DNA from: Draconibacterium aestuarii
GTDB taxonomy: Bacteria; Bacteroidota; Bacteroidia; Bacteroidales; Prolixibacteraceae
Assembly: GCA_026671195.1 (NCBI GenBank)
Contig: JAPOHD010000067.1
Coordinates: 62,001-126,000 of the forward strand
DNA length: 64,000 bases
Reading direction: 5' to 3'
Shown here: positions 1 to 9,711 of the stretch, piece by piece
Numbering within the stretch: position 1 is the stretch's first letter
Layout of the letters: every line of letters starts with the position of its first letter
Translations under genes and position numbers: made by a program
The notes under the pieces: model-generated
Seen by the model: the letters and a program-made list of their open reading frames with translations, nothing else
Told to the model about the DNA's origin: nothing
Databases searched by the model: none

Positions 1-312
1 CTGGCTAAAAATTTCAGAAATGTATCCATCGACTTGTGTTGGTTGTACATTATTTCTCCCTCTTACAGCGAACGCTATCTGAATGAGTGGCTTGAGACTG
101 TTCCCGCGAATAAAATAATGGCATTTGGCGGCGATTTTCATAATGTAGAAGGCGTTTACGGGCATTTGTTATTTGCAAGGCAGGTAGTGGCCAATGTGTT
201 AATTAAGAAGGTAAGAGATGGTTATTTTAGTGAAGCGGAAGCTTTGAAAGTTGCACAAATGATACTTCACGATAATGCCATTTCCATTTTGAAACTGGAT
301 AAAAGGAACTAA
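1..312 (+). CDS. Amidohydrolase family 2 protein, C-terminal part (5' end outside window)
   Basis: The frame is open from the first base and ends at TAA 310-312, so only the last 103 residues are visible. The piece reads like the end of a TIM-barrel amidohydrolase: a beta-strand segment 'NVSIDLCWLYIISP', then 'FGGDFHNVEG', where the Asp is the position of the last metal-binding/catalytic Asp in this superfamily, then helices ending 'HDNAISILKL'. Such proteins are metal-dependent hydrolases or decarboxylases; the substrate cannot be told from this fragment. It lies 2 bp before the next gene, so it belongs to the operon running to 11559. Any in-frame TTG near base 34 is an internal codon, not the start. 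Confidence 0.7.
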   Translation: MAKNFRNVSIDLCWLYIISPSYSERYLNEWLETVPANKIMAFGGDFHNVEGVYGHLLFARQVVANVLIKKVRDGYFSEAEALKVAQMILHDNAISILKLDKRN

Positions 313-314
313 GG

Positions 315-2393
315 ATGAAAAAAATGACTCTGCTGTTAGGGGTGTTGTTAATTCTTACTGCACAAGCCCAGGATAAACCTGTAAATGGCAATTACGCCGG
401 GAAATATTGTTCCGGAACCGGTGACAGCGATTTTTTGCGTTTGATTGATGAGTCGTTTGCCTTTTTTCATGCAAACCCGATTGTTCCTAACCTGACCATG
501 ATATATAAAGCCGACTGGAATACTTTTGCGGAGGGTGCCGGCTGGGGAGCCTGGTGGATTCAGAACAGTTATGGATTTTCCTATAGCGCAACTCCGTTTT
601 TGGAAGATCCCTGGATTACAATACTTCAGAATTCGTGGGATCTTTTTTGGGATAATCAGGGAGATGGTATCCGAAAAGGACTGTGGGGCGATGGAAGCCC
701 AAATAAATTATCTGAGCTGGTGGCTCCTGACGGAGGATTGGGAGATACTGCCGCACCGGGAAAGATTATTTATAAACAAGGCGATGGCGATGTAAAGATG
801 CACGATTGGTTTTACGAGGCCACAGCAGCATGCCTGGTAATGCAATCGGAAATTTTACTTGTGAACCGCGATAAAAATGCACTGACATATTACCTTCCTA
901 AAATGGAACGGGCCTGTAATTTTATTGAACGTGCACGTGATTCTAAAAATAACCTTTTTTTAGTAGGGCCGGCATGCAATCTTTTAGCACCAAGTTACGG
1001 CGGGGTAAAATTACCGGATGGAACTTTTGGTAAAGGATATTTGGCAGGTGTATCAATTACCTACCTGGCTGCACTCGACCGAATGGTGGAATTGTACAAA
1101 ATGAACGGTGACCGGGAAAAACAAAAGCTTTTTGAAAAGCGTCAAAAACTCACTCGTGAATCTTTACCACTACTGATGACAGACAAGGGATATTTTGTAA
1201 AATCAGTGGAACCAGATGGAATTAAACATGGCGTTTTGGGGCAAAAACAGTTTGGCTACCTGGAGGGGGTTGCCAATGCCGATGCGGTGGCATTGCGTGT
1301 TGCCGATCAGCAAACTGCTGAAAACATATACCGACAAATAGCAGATTTCCCAGAAATTCGTCCATTTAATTTTCTGCTCACCAATGCTCCGGGGCTGGAC
1401 GATACTTATGGTGGTTGGGGACGTACTTCCGGCAAAGGTTTACAAGGATTTTGGAAATTTGGCGATTGGGTGAACGGAGGTGTTTGGGGAACAGTTGAAG
1501 GACGTGCTATTCTGATGTATTACCGGCTTGGTAAGTTTGATGATATTCGCCGCTCGACAACACGGGCCATGAAGTGGGCAAAGGATTTCAGGATGGATGC
1601 ACCCTGGTCGCAGCAAGGAGAAAACACCAATAATCCCTGGTCCGATTCCGGGAAATTTCGCGTTGGCGGCGTTGCTGTGATGGTCGATAATTTCGCAATT
1701 CCGGCGGCAACCATCCGCGGCTTATTCGATTATGAGTATAAAGCAGACCAATTGATTCTTCGTCCGCGAATACCGGGCTCAATTACACAATACACCCAGA
1801 ATCAACCTATCCGTTTTGGTACGAAAAAGATTTATTTGTCGTGTATAAACGATGGCCCCAAAATAAAATCTGTTTCGCTTAATGGTATAAGAATGCAACT
1901 TAAATCAACCAATGAAATCGTATTGAATTTTAATGCGCTTCCTCAGGAATCAAAAATTGAGATTAGAACAGAAGGGGGATGGATGGTGGAAGAAACAACT
2001 TCAGAATATCCGCAAATTCCCAAATTAGTTCCGGATGAAAGACCAGGAGTAAATTCATTAGCGGAATTGCCTCAGTCACTCAAAAAACCATACGAAATTC
2101 TTTTGAGTGTCCGGAATAAAATACCAAATCAATATCCGGCATCTTTTGAAATTTCCTTTTTAAACGAAGCGATAAAATCGATTAACGATTGCCGTGTCCG
2201 ACCGAATATTACAGTGGGGGAAGGATATTACAGGCCTTTAACAAAAGAACGCATTGAAGGAATAAATAATTTCTATGAACAGGCAGCACTTTCTATGTAC
2301 AAGGGATTTGAAAAAATTATGGCAGATTGTGAAACAAAGGGTGACATCTGGCAAAAACAACTGGCAGCAATTTATTTAGAGGCTAAAAAATAG
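315..2393 (+). CDS. Secreted six-hairpin glycosidase-like protein
   Basis: 692 residues with a signal peptide (residues 1-18, ending 'TAQAQ'). The central part is rich in Trp, Gly and helix-forming segments ('WGAWWIQNSYGFSYS', 'WDNQGDGIRKGLWGDG', 'DDTYGGWGR', 'NPWSDSGKFRVGGVAVMVDNF'), the pattern of (alpha/alpha)6-barrel glycosidases. Residues about 490-560 look like the beta-sandwich that usually caps such barrels ('LILRPRIPGS'). It probably acts in the periplasm or on the surface on a glycoside. I cannot assign a CAZy family. It starts 2 bp after the amidohydrolase stop, so translation is probably coupled. Candidate acids lie in the DxxxG/W-rich loops, but none can be named as catalytic by eye. 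Confidence 0.6.
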   Translation: MKKMTLLLGVLLILTAQAQDKPVNGNYAGKYCSGTGDSDFLRLIDESFAFFHANPIVPNLTMIYKADWNTFAEGAGWGAWWIQNSYGFSYSATPFLEDPWITILQNSWDLFWDNQGDGIRKGLWGDGSPNKLSELVAPDGGLGDTAAPGKIIYKQGDGDVKMHDWFYEATAACLVMQSEILLVNRDKNALTYYLPKMERACNFIERARDSKNNLFLVGPACNLLAPSYGGVKLPDGTFGKGYLAGVSITYLAALDRMVELYKMNGDREKQKLFEKRQKLTRESLPLLMTDKGYFVKSVEPDGIKHGVLGQKQFGYLEGVANADAVALRVADQQTAENIYRQIADFPEIRPFNFLLTNAPGLDDTYGGWGRTSGKGLQGFWKFGDWVNGGVWGTVEGRAILMYYRLGKFDDIRRSTTRAMKWAKDFRMDAPWSQQGENTNNPWSDSGKFRVGGVAVMVDNFAIPAATIRGLFDYEYKADQLILRPRIPGSITQYTQNQPIRFGTKKIYLSCINDGPKIKSVSLNGIRMQLKSTNEIVLNFNALPQESKIEIRTEGGWMVEETTSEYPQIPKLVPDERPGVNSLAELPQSLKKPYEILLSVRNKIPNQYPASFEISFLNEAIKSINDCRVRPNITVGEGYYRPLTKERIEGINNFYEQAALSMYKGFEKIMADCETKGDIWQKQLAAIYLEAKK

Positions 2394-2430
2394 AGAACTA
2401 TATTTTAGAAATGCTAAATCCAACTAACAA

Positions 2431-5361
2431 ATGAGGCGAAACATTCATAATCTAAAGTTTTTACAACTTCTTCTACTTCTTCTGGTTATTCTTACATCGT
2501 CTTCTACACCTGGAATCCGGGAAGATTACACAAAACACGTCAATCCATTTATCGGTACTGGCGGACACGGGCATACATTCCCCGGAGCTACAGTTCCTTT
2601 CGGGATGGTTCAGGTAAGCCCCGATACCCGCTGGGAAGACTGGGATGGATCTTCGGGATACCATTATTCAGATAACACGATAATGGGATTTAGTCAGACG
2701 CATTTAAGCGGAACCGGTGCTCCGGAATACTGCGATGTACTTTTTATGCCAACAGTTGGTAAAGTTCAACTGGTACCGGGCGACGAGAAGGACTCAAAAA
2801 CAGGTTATCGATCCACTTTTAGTCATACAAACGAAAATGCTTCTCCAGGCTATTACAGCGTTCTTCTTGACGATTACAACGTGAAAGCTGAATTGACTGC
2901 AACAACCCGATCTGGTTTTCATCGTTACACATTCCCCGAGTCTGAACAATCAAATATTATAATCGATTTAAAAAATCGCGACCATGTTTTGGAATCGAAC
3001 ATTGAGTTTATCAGTGATACCGAGATTCAGGGACTTCGTAAGTCGCGTCGTTGGGCAAAAGAGCAGTTTGTTTATTTCTATGCAAAATTTACGAAACCAT
3101 TTGAATCGTATGGGATTGCAATAAACGATACTTTGGTAGATGGGATACACAAGGCAGAAGGAGAGCATATTAGGGCTTTTGTAAAGTTCAAAACAAAATC
3201 AAATGAGAAGGTTCTGGTAAAGGTTGGGATATCAGCTGTAGATATAGAAGGTGCCAAAAGAAACCTGGAAGAAGAAAATTCTGCATGGAATTTTGATAAA
3301 GTTGTGGATGATGCAAAAGATGAGTGGAACTCGTTTCTTTCGAAAATTGAGGTAGAAGGAGGGACTGAAAAACAAAAAAGGATTTTTTATACCGGATTGT
3401 ATCACACAGCCATTGCACCCAATATTTTTATGGATGTTGATCGTCGGTATCGGGGCGTCGATCATCAGATTCACAAAGCAGAAGGTTTTACAAATTACAC
3501 GGTTTTTTCGTTGTGGGATACTTTTCGCGCAAACATGCCACTTTACAGCATTATTGATCCGGCCAGATACACAGATTGGATCAGGACATTTTTGGAAATG
3601 TATAAAATTGGAGAAAAACTGCCGCAATGGGAGCTGGCAGGAAACTACACAGGTGTTATGATTGGCTATCATACTCACTCCGTAATTCTTGACGGTTATG
3701 CAAAGGGCATTCGAGATTATGATGAACAACTGGCTTTTGAAGCCATGAAGAAAAGAATGGCGAACATTAGCTACTATAAAGATTTGGGATTTATTCCGGC
3801 AGATAAAGTAAGCGGATCTGTTTCCATGGTGATGGAATATGCTTATAACGATTGGTCGGTTGCCCAAATGGCTAAATGGCTGAATAAAAAGGAAGATTTT
3901 CAGGATTATAGTAAACGTGCTCAGTTTTATAAAAATATGTTCGATGCCGAAATTGGTTTTATGCGACCAAAACATTCTGATCGCTCATGGATCTCACCGT
4001 TTGATCCGACAGAAGGAAGCGAGCATTTTGTCGAGGGCAACTCCTATCAGTATAGTTTGTTTGCTCCGCATGACGTGAATGGCCTGATTGATTTGATAGG
4101 AGGTGACACTAAATTTATCAGCTGGATGGATACGCTTTTTTCAAAACAATCGGTACACGACGAAACAGCTATCGATGCCACAGGTTTAATCGGGCAGTAT
4201 GCGCACGGAAACGAACCCAGCCACCACATGGCTTATTTGTACAATTATGCCGGTGCTCCCTGGAAAACGCAGGCGATAGTACAGGAGATTCTGGAAACCA
4301 TGTACGATGACCAACCGGATGGATTAAGTGGAAATGAAGACTGTGGGCAAATGTCGGCCTGGTATATTTTAAGTGCCATGGGATTTTATCAGGTATGCCC
4401 CGGAACTCCTGAATATATTATTGGAAGCCCCATTTTTGATAAAGTTACCATTCATCTTGAAAACGGAAAGCAGTTTTCCGTTCACGCAAAAAATGTTTCT
4501 TCTGAAAACAGATATGTTCAGTCTGTTTCGTTAAATGGAGCAAACTACACTAAATCCTGGTTTTCACACGATGCTATTTTAAACGGGGCTGAACTGGTTT
4601 TCGAGATGGGGCCAAATCCCAATAAAACATGGGGAGCAGCTTTCGGAGATCGCCCTGCTTCAATGAAGTTTGAAAAAACAACGGTTTTGCCGTATGCTGT
4701 AACATCTGATGAATATTTCCTTCATTCGGCAAAGGTTGTATTAATGTGTGACGATCCGGGAGCAAAGATACACTATACCACCGATGGAAGCCGGCCAACT
4801 AAAAACTCTCCGCTTTACACTGAGCCAATAATTCTTAATACTACCACTGTAGTACGTTTTGCTTCATTTAGCGATGAACTTGCTGCAAGTGTACCTGTAT
4901 CGCTTAAGGTTGAAAAGTTGGAGTTTGAACCTTATAAAAACTACGAGGGTACCGGTAAATTTGAAAAGGGCCTAAAATATAAATACTACCATGCACATGT
5001 AATGGATGAGAATGATCTGGACAAGCTGGAACCCATAGAAAAAGGTATTTTGCCAAACTTTACCATCGATCAGCGAAAAAGAGAAGACTATATTGGCTAT
5101 ATTTATTCAGGGTACCTCGATGTTCCCAGAGATGGAGTTTATACCTTTTCAATAAAGGTTAATGATAAGTGTACCCTGTACTTAGATGGTAAAGAATTTT
5201 TGCATGGTGGTTATAAAACCATAGCATTGAAAAAGGGAAAATATAAAATTGATCAGAAATATTTCCAGTTGGGGGCGCGGAAATTCAATATTGTAAGCTG
5301 GAAGGGCCCTGGAATTGAAGAACAGGAAATACCTGCCCGGGCTTTGTGTCATATAAAATAA
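2431..5361 (+). CDS. GH92 alpha-mannosidase with chitobiase-C and PA14 domains
   Basis: 976 residues, signal peptide 1-26. Residues 35-745 are a full GH92 Ca2+-dependent exo-alpha-mannosidase: 'VNPFIGTGGHGHTFPGA' at the N-terminal sandwich, then 'EGNSYQY' (Glu535, the expected general acid by comparison with characterised GH92 enzymes) and 'GNEDCGQMSAWY' (Glu636-Asp637 block holding the acidic base region). After the catalytic part come a chitobiase/hexosaminidase C-terminal-like domain ('IHYTTDGSRPT', about 750-815) and a PA14-type domain (about 825-975: 'YIYSGYLDVPRDGVYTF', 'LYLDGKEF'). The two extra domains are a plausible glycan-binding tail. Known GH92 enzymes cut alpha-1,2/1,3/1,4/1,6-mannose or mannose-1-phosphate links; which link is not clear here. 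Likely cotranscribed with its neighbours. Confidence 0.93.
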   Translation: MRRNIHNLKFLQLLLLLLVILTSSSTPGIREDYTKHVNPFIGTGGHGHTFPGATVPFGMVQVSPDTRWEDWDGSSGYHYSDNTIMGFSQTHLSGTGAPEYCDVLFMPTVGKVQLVPGDEKDSKTGYRSTFSHTNENASPGYYSVLLDDYNVKAELTATTRSGFHRYTFPESEQSNIIIDLKNRDHVLESNIEFISDTEIQGLRKSRRWAKEQFVYFYAKFTKPFESYGIAINDTLVDGIHKAEGEHIRAFVKFKTKSNEKVLVKVGISAVDIEGAKRNLEEENSAWNFDKVVDDAKDEWNSFLSKIEVEGGTEKQKRIFYTGLYHTAIAPNIFMDVDRRYRGVDHQIHKAEGFTNYTVFSLWDTFRANMPLYSIIDPARYTDWIRTFLEMYKIGEKLPQWELAGNYTGVMIGYHTHSVILDGYAKGIRDYDEQLAFEAMKKRMANISYYKDLGFIPADKVSGSVSMVMEYAYNDWSVAQMAKWLNKKEDFQDYSKRAQFYKNMFDAEIGFMRPKHSDRSWISPFDPTEGSEHFVEGNSYQYSLFAPHDVNGLIDLIGGDTKFISWMDTLFSKQSVHDETAIDATGLIGQYAHGNEPSHHMAYLYNYAGAPWKTQAIVQEILETMYDDQPDGLSGNEDCGQMSAWYILSAMGFYQVCPGTPEYIIGSPIFDKVTIHLENGKQFSVHAKNVSSENRYVQSVSLNGANYTKSWFSHDAILNGAELVFEMGPNPNKTWGAAFGDRPASMKFEKTTVLPYAVTSDEYFLHSAKVVLMCDDPGAKIHYTTDGSRPTKNSPLYTEPIILNTTTVVRFASFSDELAASVPVSLKVEKLEFEPYKNYEGTGKFEKGLKYKYYHAHVMDENDLDKLEPIEKGILPNFTIDQRKREDYIGYIYSGYLDVPRDGVYTFSIKVNDKCTLYLDGKEFLHGGYKTIALKKGKYKIDQKYFQLGARKFNIVSWKGPGIEEQEIPARALCHIK

Positions 5362-5379
5362 ACCAACTAATAATTTGCA

Positions 5380-6258
5380 ATGAAACTCGTTTATATAAAT
5401 CTAATAGTCACAGTTCTTTTACTTCATTGTCAGGAAGCATTATTTGCACAAAAGGTTGTGGCCGAATTTAAAAGTACCAAAGTTGTTGATTCAGCTTCCG
5501 GAGTGAATAATAATGAAGGAAATCTCCCAAAAGCTAATAATGGGGGAATATACGTGGTAGCTCACCGTGGTGCCCACATCGGCATCCCCGAAAATTCACT
5601 TCCGGCGTTTCGAAAAGCAATCGATTTAGGTTGCGACTTTGTTGAAATTGATGCCCGAAAAACCAAAGATGGAAAAATTGTAAGCGTGCACAATTCAGCA
5701 ATAGATGTTTATGTAACAGGAAAAACGGGTAAGGTAAGTGATTATACGCTGGCGGAGTTGAAAGAAATGTGTATTGGCGAGAAACTTGGTACGGAGTGGA
5801 AGGGGACACGTATTCCTACTTTTGAAGAAATTCTTGATTTGTGTAAAGGGGAAATAGGTATTTATCTGGATTTGAAAGAACCGCTTGTTCCGGAACTACT
5901 TGAGATTATTCGAAAATATGAAATGGAAAGCGACATTATCTGGTATATTCCGGCATCGCACATGGATGTTATAAAGCAACTTAAAAAGATGTGCCCTGAA
6001 TGTTTCCCAATGCCTGATCCTGGCCCGGAGAAGAATATACAAAATGTGGTAGAACAAATACATCCCAGGGTTATGGCAAGCGACATGGGACAACTAAAGG
6101 AAAGTTTTGTGAAAACAGCGCACAGCTACAATGTTAAAGTAATTGTTGACGAAAAACAGGGGACGCCTGCAGAATGGGAAAAGATCATAAAGTGGGGAAC
6201 TGATGGGATTCAGACCGACGATCCGGAAGCTTTGATTAACTATTTAAAGACCAAATAA
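5380..6258 (+). CDS. Glycerophosphodiester phosphodiesterase family protein
   Basis: 292 residues with an N-terminal signal segment ending near 'EALFAQK'. The GDPD TIM-barrel motifs are all present: 'AHRG' (His62, Arg63), 'PENS' (Glu71), 'EIDARKTKDG' (Glu89 and Asp91, metal ligands) and 'VHN' (His104). The 42-residue spacing between the two catalytic histidines fits the family. Such enzymes hydrolyse glycerophosphodiesters to an alcohol and glycerol-3-phosphate. Here it is exported, so the substrate is probably periplasmic: a deacylated phospholipid head group or a phosphodiester-decorated glycan. It lies 18 bp after GH92 and 17 bp before the DUF1080 gene. Confidence 0.92.
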   Translation: MKLVYINLIVTVLLLHCQEALFAQKVVAEFKSTKVVDSASGVNNNEGNLPKANNGGIYVVAHRGAHIGIPENSLPAFRKAIDLGCDFVEIDARKTKDGKIVSVHNSAIDVYVTGKTGKVSDYTLAELKEMCIGEKLGTEWKGTRIPTFEEILDLCKGEIGIYLDLKEPLVPELLEIIRKYEMESDIIWYIPASHMDVIKQLKKMCPECFPMPDPGPEKNIQNVVEQIHPRVMASDMGQLKESFVKTAHSYNVKVIVDEKQGTPAEWEKIIKWGTDGIQTDDPEALINYLKTK

Positions 6259-6275
6259 ATCTAAAAAAGTGTATC

Positions 6276-6881
6276 ATGAGAAAATCAATCTTTTTAGTAT
6301 CAGCATTAATTGTAAGCCTGCTCTTGGGCGCCTGTAACAACGAACCCAAATGGCAATCCTTATTCAATGGTAAAAAACTTGATGGATGGACTGTTCGGGG
6401 AAAAGCTGTCTGGACAGTAAAAGATGGTGTATTAATTGGTGAAGGTGAAAACGGGCATATTTATGCTGCTCCCGAATTAACCGATTTGGAAGTAAAAGGA
6501 AAATTCAGGATAACAAGCACGGGAAGAGATGCGAATAGTGGACTCTATTTTCGTGCAAATCCACCTGCCGATAATCCGGATGGATACCCACGAGGGTATG
6601 AAGCCCAGATTTGCAATAGTCAGGATGCACATACCGGATGGCTGTGGAAACCGGGAACACCAACAGGAAAAGCATCTTCGAATCCGACCAAAGACGGAGT
6701 ATGGTTTGATTACCGGATAAAAATGGTAGGCAGCCACATCGAATTCTGGATAAACGACCAATCGGTAATGACCTATAACGACGATGAATACAAGAAAGGT
6801 TATTTTGCTATACAGTGTCATAATCCGGGAATGAAGATAGAAGCAAAAGAACTATATTACAGGGATTTGAGTAAAAAATAA
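6276..6881 (+). CDS. 3-keto-disaccharide hydrolase (DUF1080) domain lipoprotein
   Basis: 201 residues. The lipobox 'LLLGAC' puts the lipidated Cys at residue 20. The rest is one DUF1080 jelly-roll, recognised by the opening 'WQSLFNGKKLDGWT', 'NSGLYFRA', 'GYEAQI' and the closing 'IQCHNPGMKIEAKELYYRDL'. Members of this family have been linked to cleavage of 3-keto-glycosides made by Gfo/Idh/MocA oxidoreductases, though many remain untested. No oxidoreductase lies in this operon; the nearest candidates in the window are at 19.8-21.2 kb and 40.7-42.0 kb. An alternative role is simple glycan binding, since the fold is lectin-like. Confidence 0.88.
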   Translation: MRKSIFLVSALIVSLLLGACNNEPKWQSLFNGKKLDGWTVRGKAVWTVKDGVLIGEGENGHIYAAPELTDLEVKGKFRITSTGRDANSGLYFRANPPADNPDGYPRGYEAQICNSQDAHTGWLWKPGTPTGKASSNPTKDGVWFDYRIKMVGSHIEFWINDQSVMTYNDDEYKKGYFAIQCHNPGMKIEAKELYYRDLSKK

Positions 6882-6917
6882 AACTCCCTGAATTTTACAC
6901 TAAAATAGAATCTGCAA

Positions 6918-9635
6918 ATGAATTTTAAATCTCTAATAGTTTTGGTTTTTACCGTTTTATTGATCAGTTGCGGTAAATCGGTGAGAACAGTTAAGGTGCT
7001 TCAGGTGCCCGGGAAAGATCAATATTGTAAAATTGATATGAACGGAGTTACTGTTCTTCCCAGCGGGCGTCATTTAACACCGGCCGGCGATGTGATTCAG
7101 ATTACCAACGATCCGTATGGAATGGCTGTTTCTCCGGATGGCAGAAAAGCAGTAACACTACACAATGGTGTTATTACAATTATCGACTTAATTTCGTTGG
7201 AAGCCCAGCGAATACCCAGCTACGACAAAAAGATACCATCGCCACTTACAGAAGGGTCGTTTTTAGGTGTGGCTTTTTCAACCGATTCGAAACAGGTGTA
7301 TTTAAGTGGCGGTGACAAGGGAGACGTTGTAATTTACGACATTGAAAAACTAAAAAAGATAGATTCAATATCGCTAAACGGACAAGTAAACGGTATCGAT
7401 TATGAAGATAGTTTTACTTCTGATCTGAGGTACAATGCCGATAATAATGAATTGCTTGTTTTGGACCGGGCAAATTTCCGTATGGTACGTTTAAATTTGG
7501 CCACAAAAAAAATAACTGCTTCCGTAAAAGTTGGACGACAGCCTTTTGGAATTTCTATGAGCCCCGATAAAAAACAGGCTCTGGTAGCAAATGTTGGCGT
7601 TTACTCTTATCCAACAGTTAAAGGCGCAACTCCCGAGAACTTCGATGATCTCAGAATCTCTCATCATCCCTACGGCGAAAATACGCATGAGTCAATTCAC
7701 GGTACCGTGGTTGAAGGAAAGATAATACCGGGTTTGGGAAGTCCGAATCATCCCGATGCCATGAGTGTTTTTACAGTTGACCTGGAACAAAACAAAGTAA
7801 TCAATAAATTCAAAACCGGTTATCTTGTTGGCGAAACAGTGGAAGATGCCGAGGTAGTGGGAGGTGCAAGCCCAAATTCCATTGCAGTGGGTAAACAGTT
7901 TGCATATGTTACCAATGCCACAAACGACAATATTGCAATTATCGATCATACCACCCAGAAAATGGTTGGCCGCATTCCCATTCAGGTTGATAAGCGAATT
8001 GATAAGGTCAGGGGATTATTGCCGTTTGGAATAACAATGACAAAAGATGAAAAAACAATGTATGTGGCGCTGCTTGGGTTTAATGCAGTGGCGGTAATCG
8101 ATATTCCAACACGCACAACGAAAGGGATTATTCCATCGTGCTGGGGCCCCACAAGAGTGGAATTGTCGAAGGATGAAAAACACATTTATATAATTACATG
8201 CAGAGGTTTTGGTGCAGGACCAAATGGCGGAGTTGACTTTGTTCCTCCGGTACAGGGTACATCGGTAAGTCAAATTCAGTTGGGCAGCTTTCAAAAAGTA
8301 AAGGTACCTACTGATAAAGAATTGGCAGAATATACACGGCAATCGATAAACAATACTTTTATTGAAACAACAATTACCGACGATAGAAAAAATCCGTTGC
8401 CGCCATTGCCCGGCTTGCGTGAAAGCCCCATAAAACATGTAGTTTACATCACAAAAGAAAACCGTACTTACGACGAAGTTTTTGGACAATTAAAAGGTGG
8501 AGTAGGAGACAGTACTTTGGCCCGGTATGGAATTAATAACACCTATACTTTGCCTGATTCAATGCAAAAGCATTTTCCTAACCAGAGAATTTCTCCCAAT
8601 CATATAAAGGCTGCGAAACAATTTGCGTTTTCCGATAATTATTATTGCGACAGCGATGCATCTGTTCATGGCCATCATTGGCTGGTTGGAGTTATTCCAA
8701 ACGAGTGGGTGGAATCGAATGCCAGCACCAGTAAAACAGAAATGTATTTTTCAACAGCGGAAGGTCGGCGATTTCCTCAAACGATCGGAAGTGTTGATCC
8801 GGAAGATTATGCTGAGATCGGTGGCTTGTGGGAAGCACTTGAAAGGCAAAATATCGACTTTTACAATTTTGGACAGGCAAATGAAAGCGGCCACGAAAGA
8901 GAAGAATGGTACGATACAAATACCGGGGCAGCGCATGGATTGATGATTCCGATGCAAAAAGCGCTGTTCTCAAAAACCAGTCATAATTATGCCGGCTACA
9001 ACATGAATATTCCCGATCAATACAGAATGGATCAGTTTGAAAAGGAATTTACCGAAAAGTGGATTAACACCAACGATGAGATGCCGCCATTTATTACCAT
9101 GATGATTCCAAATGATCACGGAGCAAGTCCGAATGCTGAACAAGGATATCCATATCGCCAGTCGTACATGGTTGATAACGACCTTGCAGTTGGTCGTGTC
9201 TTGCATTTTCTTTCACGAACAAAATACTGGAAAGATATGCTGGTGATTATCACCGAAGATGATCCTCAGGGGGGAGTTGACCATATCGATGCACACCGGT
9301 CAATTCTGATGATGGCTGGGCCATATGTTAAAAAGGGCTATGTATCGCATACACACGCCAACTTTGGGGCGATACTTAAAACAATCTATAATATTCTTAA
9401 TATTCCGTATGTAAACCATTTTGATCAAACCGGATCGTTGTTGCAAGATTTCTTTACCGATGAACCGGATTTTACGCCGTACACGTTAGAACGCCACGAT
9501 GATCGAATTTACGATGCCGAACTTTCCATGAAAAAATACCATAAAACCATTGATTGGCGAAAAATCGAACAAGGTCCGCCATTGGATAATACAGAATATG
9601 CCCGCGAAAATTTTGATAAAAACAATGATGAATAG
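6918..9635 (+). CDS. Beta-propeller plus phosphoesterase (PLC/acid phosphatase type) lipoprotein
   Basis: 905 residues with a lipobox Cys at residue 18 ('VLLISC'). Residues about 50-470 are a YVTN-type seven-bladed propeller ('NDPYGMAVSPDGRKAV', 'VGRQPFGISMSPDKKQALV'). Residues about 500-880 are a PF04185-type phosphoesterase of the alkaline-phosphatase superfamily: 'ITKENRTYDEVFGQ' (metal Glu/Asn and a Thr at the nucleophile position), 'SDNYYCDSDAS', 'TEDDPQGGVDHIDAHRS' (the acidic and His metal ligands) and 'MMAGPYVKKGY'. Family members include phospholipase C and acid phosphatases. The propeller may position a large substrate. Tethered in the envelope, it fits the phosphodiester theme of this operon. 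Confidence 0.87.
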   Translation: MNFKSLIVLVFTVLLISCGKSVRTVKVLQVPGKDQYCKIDMNGVTVLPSGRHLTPAGDVIQITNDPYGMAVSPDGRKAVTLHNGVITIIDLISLEAQRIPSYDKKIPSPLTEGSFLGVAFSTDSKQVYLSGGDKGDVVIYDIEKLKKIDSISLNGQVNGIDYEDSFTSDLRYNADNNELLVLDRANFRMVRLNLATKKITASVKVGRQPFGISMSPDKKQALVANVGVYSYPTVKGATPENFDDLRISHHPYGENTHESIHGTVVEGKIIPGLGSPNHPDAMSVFTVDLEQNKVINKFKTGYLVGETVEDAEVVGGASPNSIAVGKQFAYVTNATNDNIAIIDHTTQKMVGRIPIQVDKRIDKVRGLLPFGITMTKDEKTMYVALLGFNAVAVIDIPTRTTKGIIPSCWGPTRVELSKDEKHIYIITCRGFGAGPNGGVDFVPPVQGTSVSQIQLGSFQKVKVPTDKELAEYTRQSINNTFIETTITDDRKNPLPPLPGLRESPIKHVVYITKENRTYDEVFGQLKGGVGDSTLARYGINNTYTLPDSMQKHFPNQRISPNHIKAAKQFAFSDNYYCDSDASVHGHHWLVGVIPNEWVESNASTSKTEMYFSTAEGRRFPQTIGSVDPEDYAEIGGLWEALERQNIDFYNFGQANESGHEREEWYDTNTGAAHGLMIPMQKALFSKTSHNYAGYNMNIPDQYRMDQFEKEFTEKWINTNDEMPPFITMMIPNDHGASPNAEQGYPYRQSYMVDNDLAVGRVLHFLSRTKYWKDMLVIITEDDPQGGVDHIDAHRSILMMAGPYVKKGYVSHTHANFGAILKTIYNILNIPYVNHFDQTGSLLQDFFTDEPDFTPYTLERHDDRIYDAELSMKKYHKTIDWRKIEQGPPLDNTEYARENFDKNNDE

Positions 9636-9711
9636 AAAAGCGACAGTGGGTAATATTTTAAGCTCATGAAAAGTTCGCGTGTAAACTATTTTTAACCGAA
9701 TAATTCGAATA

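Noticed and set aside
3232-3975. A 247-codon open frame on the - strand
   Set aside because: It lies wholly inside the GH92 gene on the other strand and reads as Phe/Ile/His-rich text without motifs; it is a shadow of a well-supported gene.
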